A stretch of 64,000 nt of DNA from Clostridia bacterium (GTDB taxonomy: Bacteria > Bacillota > Clostridia > Christensenellales > Aristaeellaceae), in assembly GCA_017395065.1 (NCBI GenBank), contig JAFPWH010000040.1, positions 1 through 64,000 on the forward strand, given 5' to 3'. The notes below the pieces were generated by a model, which worked only from the letters and a program-made list of their open reading frames with translations, ran no database searches and was not told the origin of the DNA. Below, one piece after another: positions 56,622 through 64,000 of the stretch; position 1 is the first letter of the stretch, and the number at the start of each line of letters is the position of its first letter. Made by a program: the position numbers and the translations under genes.

Positions 56622-56769
56622 GGACGCGTCCCGGCCGGGTTCGCACGAAGAGCGAATCGACGAAGGGTTCGCCGGTTCATTCGTGCCGATATTCGAAAAA
56701 CAATTCAGCAGCCGCAGGGCTTTCCGTTCCGGGAAACGGAATCGCAGCGGCAAAGAGAGGTGGCTTGTC

Positions 56770-58449
56770 ATGAAAATACGCAGCGGAATCGTTTGTCTGC
56801 TCGTGCTCTGTCTGAGCATCGTTCTCACGTCGTCCTGTGCCAGTATGGAGCACGCCTCCCGCTCAGGCGGGGAGAAACGGATACTGGTGATCGAAACGAC
56901 GGATATCCACGGGTACATCATGGACGTCTCGGCGGGCAGCGAAGAGCTGTTCCGCTACAGCCTGCCCAGAATCGCGCAGATCGTGAACGAAGCGAGGGCT
57001 TCCGATCTGTACGACGGCGTGCTGCTGCTGGACGGCGGAGACATCTATCAGGGAACGCCCGTTTCCTATATGACGGGCGGCGCGGTGATGCGGGCCGCAA
57101 TGGACGCGATGGGATACGACGCCGTCGGCCTGGGAAACCACGAGTTCGACTGGGACGTCACGGAATACGCGGCGGAAAGGGACGGCACCATGCCGCCGTA
57201 TGTGCTGGGAGATTATTTCGGCGACCCGAAGATCCCGGTTCTGGCCTGCAATCTGTACGACGCAGCGACCGGAGAAAGGGTACCGTTCACGAAGGATTAT
57301 ACGGTCGTCGAGAAGGCGGGCCTTCGGATCGCGGTGATCGGATTTATCCCGAATTACAGAAGCACCATTATGACGGCGCGGATCGCCCCGTACAGCATAG
57401 ACGGCGACCTTACCAAACTGGACGCGCTGGTAAGAAAGGTCAACGAAAAGGAAAAGCCGGACGCCACGGTGATCGTCGTGCACGACAATCCCACGAAAGT
57501 CGCCGAGGCTATGGACCCAACGCAGGTGGATCTCGTCGTGGGCGGCCACACCAACGACATGCTCGCGGAAACCGCGCCGAACGGGATCGCCTATATCCAG
57601 GGCGGCTATTACGGGAACGGTTTTGCTTCGGCGGTGCTGACCGTAGAAGCGGGCGGCAACGTCCGCGCGGAGGAATTGGCCTACACGCCCATCACGACGG
57701 ACAAGGATTCGCTCCTGCTCAAAGAGGAAAACGCCCCGCTGCTGGACGCCCGGATCGTGTCCGTCGCCCGGGCCGGATGGGACGCGATCCGGGACGAGAT
57801 GAGCGAAACGCTGGGATACATCGATACGCCGGTGCAGAAAACGAATTCCGTCGGCGCGAACAGCGCGGGAAACTGGATCACGGGACTGATGCTGGAGGTC
57901 ACGAAGCCACAGGGCACCGTAATGGCCTTCTACAACAACGGCGGCATCCGTACAAGCTTTAAGATCCCCAACGGGCAGGCGACGCGGGAGATCACCGTCA
58001 GCGACATCTACTCCATTGCGCCCTTCGGAAATGCGCTGCTCGTCTTCGACATCAACGCCCAAGAACTCGCAAAGCAGCTCGCGGACGGCCTGAGATACCC
58101 CAACTATGGAGACCAGATGTCGGGGCTGACGTTTACGTATACGGCGACCGGGGACGCCGATACGCCGCGCGCGGAGCGGGAATATACGATCCTCGGCATC
58201 ACGCTGGCGGACGGAACGGAAGTGGACCTGAACGATACCCAAACGCTGTATCGTGTCTGCACCTCCGCTTTCAACGCCACGGTGCCCGGCAGCGTATTTG
58301 AAGGCAAGCGCCCCGTCGTTGCGGAGGCGGACGCACCCGTCGACAACGAAAGCTACGTCCTCCTGCTCAGAGAAAAATACGGACGCGAAAACGGCCGGAT
58401 CCCCGTCGACACGAGCCAAAGGGGCGTCGAGATCCGGGCAGACGAATAA
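56770..58449 (+). CDS. Secreted 5'-nucleotidase/metallophosphoesterase
   Basis: A 559-residue protein. The start at 56770 follows AGAGAGG and begins a signal peptide with a lipobox-like end (LLVLCLSIVLTSSC). Metal-site motifs are IETTDIHGYIM, LLLDGGDIYQGTP, GLGNHEFDWD, VIVVHDNP and VVGGHTNDML. The C-terminal 5'-nucleotidase domain has NSAGNWITGLML and FYNNGGIRTSF for substrate binding. It hydrolyses nucleotides or cyclic nucleotides outside the cell. It lies just upstream of the ADP-ribose-processing fusion gene, which has its own -10, so joint function is only a possibility. Confidence 0.92.
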   Translation: MKIRSGIVCLLVLCLSIVLTSSCASMEHASRSGGEKRILVIETTDIHGYIMDVSAGSEELFRYSLPRIAQIVNEARASDLYDGVLLLDGGDIYQGTPVSYMTGGAVMRAAMDAMGYDAVGLGNHEFDWDVTEYAAERDGTMPPYVLGDYFGDPKIPVLACNLYDAATGERVPFTKDYTVVEKAGLRIAVIGFIPNYRSTIMTARIAPYSIDGDLTKLDALVRKVNEKEKPDATVIVVHDNPTKVAEAMDPTQVDLVVGGHTNDMLAETAPNGIAYIQGGYYGNGFASAVLTVEAGGNVRAEELAYTPITTDKDSLLLKEENAPLLDARIVSVARAGWDAIRDEMSETLGYIDTPVQKTNSVGANSAGNWITGLMLEVTKPQGTVMAFYNNGGIRTSFKIPNGQATREITVSDIYSIAPFGNALLVFDINAQELAKQLADGLRYPNYGDQMSGLTFTYTATGDADTPRAEREYTILGITLADGTEVDLNDTQTLYRVCTSAFNATVPGSVFEGKRPVVAEADAPVDNESYVLLLREKYGRENGRIPVDTSQRGVEIRADE

Positions 58450-58576
58450 ACGCTGTTTGATGGCGGAAACAGTTCGCATTGCCCCGGGTCATCAACCGGG
58501 GTAACGATTTTCGGGCTGAACGGCGCTTCGTATCATTTGTCGCATGTCAAACGACCTCAACCGGACGTTTTTCGGA

Positions 58577-58582
58577 TATAAT
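58577..58582 (+). promoter_or_regulatory. -10 box of the ADP-ribose-processing fusion gene
   Basis: TATAAT lies 55 bp before the ATG at 58638, with no convincing -35 at 17 bp. A short GC hairpin (CCCCGG / CCGGGG) just after the previous gene may end upstream transcription. GGAGG precedes the ATG. Confidence 0.4.
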
Positions 58583-58637
58583 ACAGCTACAAACGGTCCG
58601 GGAACGACTGTAAGAACAGTAAGCGGAGGGTAAACAA

Positions 58638-61600
58638 ATGAAGGCAGCAGACAATATCGCCATGCTCCGGGACACGCTGGACATCCTTGAGAACGGTTCC
58701 TATCAGCTTCACGGGAAAACGATCCGTCTGAAGCTTTCCCGTGCGCAGATGGAGGCAGTCGAAGTCTTTCTGCCGCGGGATGTCCAAAGAATCAGTGAAT
58801 CGAAGGATTTCAAGCACGTACACGTGTTCGGCCGATGCAAATACGGGTGCATAAACGCGGATTCATTTACGCTGGCACGGAAAAGAACGGAGCAATTTTC
58901 TTATGATCCGGAAAGAAAAGGGGCAAAACCCATTCTGGTTTTGAACCTCGCAAACCCCGTCAATCCCGGCGGAGGCGTGCGCAGAGGCGCCAAAGCGCAG
59001 GAAGAGGATCTTTGCCGGAGAAGCTCCCTGCTCGTTTCTCTTGAGAGCGCGAAGGCCGAAGCTTATTACGATTACAACCGCTCTCTCGAAACCTTTATGG
59101 GATCGCATGCCCTGATGATACATCCGCAGGTGGAGATCATCAAGGATGAAAACGGCTTCTTGCTTACCGAAACGACGATCGTCGCTGTAATGACGTGCGC
59201 CGCCCCTATGCTTACCGGCGGCATGGAGGGCATGACGCAGAAACAGTACGAGACCATGGTCTATGACCGCATCACCGGCATGCTGAAGGTCGCCGCGTAT
59301 CTGGGATACGAACGTCTTATCCTCGGCGCCTTCGGCTGCGGCGCATTCGGAAACGACGCCGCGATCGTTTCGGATCTGTTCTGCAAAGCACTGAAGGAAT
59401 TCAATTTTGACGGCATGCGGGAAAGCGACGTGTTCCGCAGTATAGACTTTGCCGTATTGAGCCGCTCTGCGCAGCAGTACAACTTCAGGGAATTCAGCCG
59501 CAACTTTTCCGACTTCTACAGAGACGAGGATCAGAAAGACATGGATCGCGCCCTCGAAAGGAAAAAAGAGACAGAAGTGCATCTGGACGCCATCCGGGGC
59601 TGCATCTTCGGCGGAGCCGTCGGCGACGCGCTGGGTTACCCGGTCGAATTCCTCCGGGAAGAACAGATCTTTGCGCAATATGGAGAGGACGGTATCACAA
59701 CCTATGCAAAAGACCCTGTCAGCGGAAAAGCGCTGATTTCGGACGATACGCAGATGTCGCTGTTCACGGCAAACGGCCTGCTGGTCGGCGACACCAGAGG
59801 CGCCATGCGCGGCATTCGGGCTGAGCCCAGAGCTTATGTGGCGAAGGCTTATAAAGACTGGCTGAAAACGCAGGAATCCTCGCTTCAGGCCGTCGGCAGG
59901 TTTGAACGCCATACGGAAGAGGGCGGCTACTCCTGGCTGTTGGACGTGCCGGAGCTTTACGCCCAAAGGGCGCCCGGCGGCACGTGCATAGCTGCCTTGC
60001 GGGAAGGCACGGAATACGCCGACTACGTAAAAGCCGCCCGAAACAACAGCAAGGGCTGCGGCGGCGTCATGCGAGTTGCGCCGCTGGCGGTGAACTATCA
60101 GATGAACGATATCCGTAAGTTGGACATGGAGGGCGCACAGCTGGCGGCGATCACGCACGGCCACTCGCTCGGATACATGCCGGCCGCCGTGCTGGTACAC
60201 GTGATCAACCGCATCGTTTTCCCGCCCAAAGGCAAGATGATGCCCCTGAAAGAGATCGTTTTGGAAGCCAGAGACACGGTCGCGTCTATCTTTGAGGGAG
60301 ATCCGAATCTGCAGGCGCTCGTCGACATCATCGACCGGGCGGTCGCGCTTTCCGAAAACGACGCCATAGACGACCTCGACAACATCCGTCAGCTCGGCGG
60401 AGGCTGGGCCGCCGAAGAGACGCTGGCCATTTCGCTCTACTGCGCGCTGCGCCATCGGGACGATTTCTCCGCGGGCGTCATCGCTGCCGTCAATCATGGC
60501 GGCGACAGCGATTCGACCGGCGCAGTGACGGGAAACATCCTGGGTGCATTGCTGGGATACGATTCCATCGACGAGCGATGGAAAAAGGATCTGGAGCTTT
60601 CGGACGTCATTTTGGAGATCGCCGACGACGTTTGCCACGGATGCCTGATGAGCGAATACGGCGACTATGAAGACCCCGAATGGAGCTCGAAGTATATGCA
60701 CATGCACCGCCCGGTGCGGAAACAGACCACGGTCTTCTTTTGGAAAGAGGACGAAGCGTACGGCTGCTTCTCCAACTGGTACAGGAGGAAATTCGTCATA
60801 GACGACTTTGAATATCTGTTTGCGGAACAGTATATGATGGCGCAAAAAGCGAAGCTGTTCCACGACTCCGAGCGTTATACGGCGATCCTGCGCGCGACAC
60901 AGCCGTGGGAATGTAAAGACCTCGGAAGGCAGGTAAAGCCTTTTGACTGCAAAGTCTGGAACAAGGTAAAATACGAAGTCGTCAAAACGGCAAACAAGGC
61001 CAAATTCGGGCAGAATCCCGATCTGAAGGCAAAGCTCCTCGGGACAGGAGATTCCATACTTGCCGAAGCGAGCCCCAAAGACGCCGTTTGGGGCATAGGC
61101 CTGGACGCCGACGCGGCAGCGAAGACCGATCCGTCCGAATGGCCCGGTCAGAACCTGCTTGGCAAGATCCTGATGGAGCTGCGAAAGGAGTTCGCAGAAG
61201 AAAAGGAAGCGGTTTCCGAAACGGTGCTGCGCCTGGCGCTCGGCGACATAACGAAGGTTTCCGACGCAGACGCCATCGTAAACGCGGCGAACAATTCGCT
61301 GCTGGGCGGCGGCGGGGTGGACGGCGCGATCCACCGGGCAGCGGGGCCTGCGCTTCTTAAGGAATGCAAAACCCTGCACGGCTGTGAGACCGGCAAGGCG
61401 AAACTGACAGGCGCCTACGACCTTCCCTGCAAACACGTCATCCATACCGTCGGACCTGTATGGCGCGGAGGACGGAACGGAGAGCCTGAGCTTCTGGCGG
61501 ACTGCTACCGAAATTCGCTGCAAATCGCGGTGGACCATCAGATCCGCAGCGTCGCTTTTCCCTCGATCTCCACCGGTGCTTACGGGTATCCTGTCGACGA

Positions 61601-61754
61601 GGCCGCAAAGATAGCTGTAAGTACGGTAAACCGGTTTATTATAGCGCACCCCGGGAAGCTGGATCTGGTAAAATGGGTCCTGTTCGACGCAAATACCTAC
61701 CGTGCATACGAAAAAGCGTTTGACCGGCTTAAAGCGTCCGCAATCGACGGGTAA
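58638..61754 (+). CDS. Four-domain ADP-ribose eraser: PARG-ARH-NADAR-macro fusion
   Basis: A 1038-residue protein with four ADP-ribose-handling domains in a row. (1) Residues ~40-285 are bacterial-type PARG (TIGR02452), with GGG-x7-QEE (111-123) and FGCGAFGND. (2) Residues ~315-670 are DraG-like ADP-ribosylglycohydrolase, with [20 protein letters not shown] (Asp369-370) and [15 protein letters not shown] (621-632). (3) Residues ~695-850 are NADAR (YbiA-like), with [16 protein letters not shown] and [13 protein letters not shown]. (4) Residues ~862-1035 are a macro domain, with [27 protein letters not shown] and [11 protein letters not shown]. All key motifs look intact. There is no signal peptide. 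Such domains remove ADP-ribose from proteins, nucleic-acid bases or free polymers. No ADP-ribosyltransferase gene is seen nearby, so it may be a general protector against toxins or phage effectors. Confidence 0.9.
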   Translation: MKAADNIAMLRDTLDILENGSYQLHGKTIRLKLSRAQMEAVEVFLPRDVQRISESKDFKHVHVFGRCKYGCINADSFTLARKRTEQFSYDPERKGAKPILVLNLANPVNPGGGVRRGAKAQEEDLCRRSSLLVSLESAKAEAYYDYNRSLETFMGSHALMIHPQVEIIKDENGFLLTETTIVAVMTCAAPMLTGGMEGMTQKQYETMVYDRITGMLKVAAYLGYERLILGAFGCGAFGNDAAIVSDLFCKALKEFNFDGMRESDVFRSIDFAVLSRSAQQYNFREFSRNFSDFYRDEDQKDMDRALERKKETEVHLDAIRGCIFGGAVGDALGYPVEFLREEQIFAQYGEDGITTYAKDPVSGKALISDDTQMSLFTANGLLVGDTRGAMRGIRAEPRAYVAKAYKDWLKTQESSLQAVGRFERHTEEGGYSWLLDVPELYAQRAPGGTCIAALREGTEYADYVKAARNNSKGCGGVMRVAPLAVNYQMNDIRKLDMEGAQLAAITHGHSLGYMPAAVLVHVINRIVFPPKGKMMPLKEIVLEARDTVASIFEGDPNLQALVDIIDRAVALSENDAIDDLDNIRQLGGGWAAEETLAISLYCALRHRDDFSAGVIAAVNHGGDSDSTGAVTGNILGALLGYDSIDERWKKDLELSDVILEIADDVCHGCLMSEYGDYEDPEWSSKYMHMHRPVRKQTTVFFWKEDEAYGCFSNWYRRKFVIDDFEYLFAEQYMMAQKAKLFHDSERYTAILRATQPWECKDLGRQVKPFDCKVWNKVKYEVVKTANKAKFGQNPDLKAKLLGTGDSILAEASPKDAVWGIGLDADAAAKTDPSEWPGQNLLGKILMELRKEFAEEKEAVSETVLRLALGDITKVSDADAIVNAANNSLLGGGGVDGAIHRAAGPALLKECKTLHGCETGKAKLTGAYDLPCKHVIHTVGPVWRGGRNGEPELLADCYRNSLQIAVDHQIRSVAFPSISTGAYGYPVDEAAKIAVSTVNRFIIAHPGKLDLVKWVLFDANTYRAYEKAFDRLKASAIDG

Positions 61755-61860
61755 CGCAGGAAAACGGCACCGAGTCAGTCGCGCTCGGCTTTGGGAAAAA
61801 TGAGGATATCGGAAGAAGAAAAAAGAGATAAGGACGGCGCTGATCAGAATGGGAGGCAAA

Positions 61861-62727
61861 ATGAAAAGGCGGATCGTGACCACGACCTCGGTCTTCGAGG
61901 CGGGATACCCGGCGGAAGCCGCGTCGGAGAGACTGAAACGGCTGGGCTTTGAAGCGCAGGACATCGCGCTGGATTTCTGGAAAGACGCGCCGGCTTCGCC
62001 GTTCATGGGCGAAGAGTACCTGACTTGGGCAAAAGCGCTGCGCACGCGGGCGGAAAGGCTGGGCATCCCCTACACGCACAGCCACGCGCCGGACGAAGCC
62101 GGGGCACATCCGATCATAGAGCGATCGCTCGAAACGGCTTCCGCCCTTGGAGCAAAGTATATGGTGCTGCATCCCGTCTGCGGGAAAGGCGGCCGGCACT
62201 TTGAAGATCCGGAGGAATTTCTGAAGGCCAACGAGCGCGCGATCGCTCCGTGGCTCGTGAAGGCGCGGGACTGCGGCGTCGTTATCCTTTCGGAAAACCT
62301 GCTCTGGGGACCGTCGCGGGATCCGCGAATCATCGCCGAGCTTGTGCGCCGCGTCGGCTCGGAATGGTTCGGCTGGTGCTACGACACGGGGCACGCCAAC
62401 TGCTTCGGCTATCGTCCTCAGGTGCTCGCGGAATGCGCCGCCGCGCCGCTGTCGCTCCATATACAGGACAATCACGGCTCCGATCAGGACGAACACCTGA
62501 TCCCCGGCGACGGCACGGTAGACTGGGACGCGCTCGTTCGCACCCTCGGTAAGATCGGATACACGGGCGACTGCGTGCTGGAAGCGCACCATCAGAGCCT
62601 GACCGCCCCCGACGGGGAGCGCGACAGAATCCTTTCAAGGCTGCTTCAGGCGGCGCGCGTCCTGCGGGACAAAATGGACGCGTGCGAACAGGCGGCGGAC
62701 GGAGACGGCGATGGATCGCAGAAATAG
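61861..62727 (+). CDS. Sugar phosphate isomerase/epimerase-like TIM barrel
   Basis: A 288-residue xylose-isomerase-like protein. The ATG at 61861 is chosen because GGGAGG lies just before it. Barrel segments are YTHSHAPDEAG, KYMVLHPVCGKGG, VVILSENLLWG (Glu), WCYDTGHANCFG (Asp, His), LHIQDNHGSDQDEHLIPG and CVLEAHH (Glu). It overlaps the next small gene by 17 bp. Substrate unknown. Confidence 0.9.
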   Translation: MKRRIVTTTSVFEAGYPAEAASERLKRLGFEAQDIALDFWKDAPASPFMGEEYLTWAKALRTRAERLGIPYTHSHAPDEAGAHPIIERSLETASALGAKYMVLHPVCGKGGRHFEDPEEFLKANERAIAPWLVKARDCGVVILSENLLWGPSRDPRIIAELVRRVGSEWFGWCYDTGHANCFGYRPQVLAECAAAPLSLHIQDNHGSDQDEHLIPGDGTVDWDALVRTLGKIGYTGDCVLEAHHQSLTAPDGERDRILSRLLQAARVLRDKMDACEQAADGDGDGSQK

Positions 62728-63037
62728 CGGCCATACAGCCTGGGCCGAAGCGTACCATAGGCTGGAGCAGGCGGTCGTTTCTTTGGGCTATTCCGCGGTT
62801 CTTGCCTATCTGCTGGCAAAGCAACTGGGCTCTCCGAAGGCCATCGACCGCATGACCTCCTACATCCGTCAGGTGCGCCCCCGCTCGGAAGAGATGCTGG
62901 TGGACGAGATGCTGGCCATCTGCGCCGAGATCGACGCCTGGCGGCAGAAGAAGACCGCGCAGGAAGCGCAGGCCGATTACAACGCCCTGCGTTATTACGG
63001 GGACCTGGGCCGGGACGATCCGGAGGAAGAAGCATAA
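62711..63037 (+). CDS. Small hypothetical protein, 108 residues
   Basis: Coupled to the upstream isomerase gene, with GGAG seven bases before its ATG. The product is largely helical (WAEAYHRLEQAVVSLGYSAV) with a charged tail (YYGDLGRDDPEEEA) and no signal peptide. The family is not recognised; the composition suggests a small soluble helical protein. Confidence 0.6.
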   Translation: MDRRNSGHTAWAEAYHRLEQAVVSLGYSAVLAYLLAKQLGSPKAIDRMTSYIRQVRPRSEEMLVDEMLAICAEIDAWRQKKTAQEAQADYNALRYYGDLGRDDPEEEA

Positions 63038-63193
63038 GCGCGGCGCCGGGATTGAGAGCGACGAACGACGGAGTCCGTCTGTGATTCCATAAAAGGCAAG
63101 CGGACACTGCGTACAGCATGCGGGAGCCCGTGAAATATACTTCGAAAAACAGTTGACAGTGAAGGCCTTCCGTGACAAAACGCAGAAATGACG

Positions 63194-63228
63194 AAGGGTT
63201 GAATGCCTGTTTCCGGCATTCAACCCTT
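63194..63228. terminator. Perfect hairpin, probable bidirectional terminator
   Basis: AAGGGTTGAATGCC and GGCATTCAACCCTT form a perfect 14-bp stem with a seven-base loop, between the small gene and the facing aldo/keto reductase. T runs are short. The rest of 63038-63348 shows no gene. Confidence 0.6.
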
Positions 63229-63348
63229 GTGACGCTTCCGGCATCGCTTCGTTCGCAATAGGAATATGGCTTCAATTCGTCAGACGTCTGCCGTGCACAT
63301 GGACCGCAAGCCGCCTGAAAGCACGAAGCCCGGGCCTGACGGCGTCCC

Positions 63349-64000
63349 TTACCAGTTCTCATAGCGCTCGTGACGGTCGAGCTGTCTGATCTGTTCCATT
63401 TCCGCACTTGTCAGTTCAAAGTCGAAGACGTCGTAATTCTCCGCGATGTGTTCGGGATTGGACGAACCGGGGATGGCGACGTATCCGTCCTGCAATTGCC
63501 AGCGCAGTATGATCTGGGCGGGCGTTTTGCCGTGGGCCTCGGCGATCCCAACGATCGTCTCATCCGCGAAGTGCTCCTGCGTGTGGCCTCTTCCGCCGAA
63601 GGGATACCAGGATTCCACCGCGATGCCGTATTGCCGCACGTATTCCTGCAATTCCTTGTTCTGGTAATACAGATGGTTCTCGTTCTGGATGACGGCGGGC
63701 ATGATCTTTGCGAAGGAAAGAATCTCTTCCACGGCCTTGGGCGTGTAGTAGTTGGAGATGCCGATGGAACGTACTTTTCCTTCGCCCACGGCCTGCTCCA
63801 AAGCGCGGTACACCGCTTCGTCGTTCCATCCGGGCTGATGGATCAGCATAAGATCCACATAGTCGAGCCCAAGGTCCTTGAGCGAATCGTCGATTCCCCT
63901 TGCGGCACGGTCATAGTCGCCCGGCATGATCTTGCTCGTGACGAAGATTTCTTCGCGGGAAACGAAGCCGTCCTCGATCGCCCGGCGGATCCCGCGGCCG
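63349..64000 (-). CDS. Aldo/keto reductase (5' end outside the window)
   Basis: The frame is open to the window edge, so only the C-terminal ~216 residues are seen. Features are LKDLGLDYVDLMLIHQPGW (with the HxP-like site), VRSIGISNYYTPKAVEEIL, PAVIQNENHLYYQ and VAIPGSSNPEHIAENYDVFD for NADPH binding. These are typical of cytoplasmic NADPH-dependent aldo/keto reductases related to diketo-gulonate reductase. The catalytic Asp/Tyr/Lys region lies mostly beyond the edge. Confidence 0.9.
   Translation of the reverse strand, partial: GRGIRRAIEDGFVSREEIFVTSKIMPGDYDRAARGIDDSLKDLGLDYVDLMLIHQPGWNDEAVYRALEQAVGEGKVRSIGISNYYTPKAVEEILSFAKIMPAVIQNENHLYYQNKELQEYVRQYGIAVESWYPFGGRGHTQEHFADETIVGIAEAHGKTPAQIILRWQLQDGYVAIPGSSNPEHIAENYDVFDFELTSAEMEQIRQLDRHERYENW

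Noticed and set aside
58000-61800. DarT-DarG-type toxin-antitoxin operon
   Set aside because: The macro domain suggested it, but no ADP-ribosyltransferase gene was found on either side.
58863-62066. A 1067-codon open frame on the minus strand opposite the ADP-ribose-processing fusion gene
   Set aside because: It is antisense to a gene with four intact domains; its composition (rich in Arg, Val, Phe) has no domain pattern and comes from GC codon bias.
1-64000. CRISPR arrays, rRNA or tRNA genes
   Set aside because: No regularly spaced direct repeats, conserved rRNA segments or tRNA cloverleaf patterns were noticed by eye; a tRNA scan was not possible here.

Overview
The window looks like a chromosomal segment of a GC-rich, carbohydrate-degrading member of the Bacillota (Clostridia, probably a gut or rumen lineage). 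This rests on family content and is an inference. The evidence is two LplB/YtcP-type ABC sugar importers with short Gram-positive signal peptides, AraC regulators with clostridial architecture, DUF6273 and DUF4003 proteins, a clostripain remnant, AGGAGG-type ribosome binding sites and vegetative (sigma-A) promoters, several with an extended -10 (TGnTATAAT). No rRNA, tRNA or CRISPR array was seen.

Region 1 (1-5.5 kb) is a scrambled accessory region. Two convergent IS256-type transposase 3' ends form an inverted repeat of about 290 bp around an AT-rich gene for a coiled-coil protein with two C-terminal membrane helices. The right-hand repeat supplies a -35 box for that gene. The right transposase is cut and abuts what reads as the end of a BREX brxF-like gene. 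The start of the next gene in that lost operon is fused in frame to a PhoR-like histidine kinase. A serine-recombinase tail follows.

Region 2 (5.5-29.3 kb) is a large glycan-catabolic locus. It holds an AraC regulator, an ABC importer and a GH38 alpha-mannosidase. An oppositely oriented operon encodes a Gfo/Idh/MocA oxidoreductase, an FAD oxidoreductase, a second AraC regulator and a glycyl-radical activase. Divergent from that operon are a glycyl radical enzyme with an unusual Cys loop, then a sialidase-like protein, a GH28-like beta-helix, a second Gfo/Idh/MocA oxidoreductase, a metallo-beta-lactamase-fold hydrolase, two xylose-isomerase-like TIM barrels, and a trio of HAD phosphatase, deoxyhypusine-synthase-like protein and PfkB/RfaE-like kinase. 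Most of these enzymes lack signal peptides, so oligosaccharides are probably imported and taken apart inside the cell.

Region 3 (29.3-33.7 kb) is decayed DNA: remnants of a tyrosine integrase, a clostripain-like protease and a uroporphyrinogen-decarboxylase-like protein, and a frameshifted LRR/BIG2 surface protein. Region 4 (34-42.7 kb) has a three-gene signalling unit (HTH-like protein, membrane Ser/Thr kinase, secreted DUF6273 protein). Facing it is a 1565-residue secreted repeat protein whose roughly 200-nt leader has its own promoter, a nested stem structure and an intrinsic terminator, and is a riboswitch candidate.

Region 5 (42.7-64 kb) returns to sugar metabolism: a GH99/WbsX-like protein, a GH106-like hydrolase, a second ABC importer, a GH27 alpha-galactosidase, a secreted P1 peptidase, DUF4003 and DUF4838 proteins and a 5'-nucleotidase. 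It also holds a four-domain protein joining bacterial-type PARG, DraG-like ADP-ribosylglycohydrolase, NADAR and macro domains, the most striking single gene here. The window ends in a TIM-barrel isomerase, a small unknown gene and a partial aldo/keto reductase.
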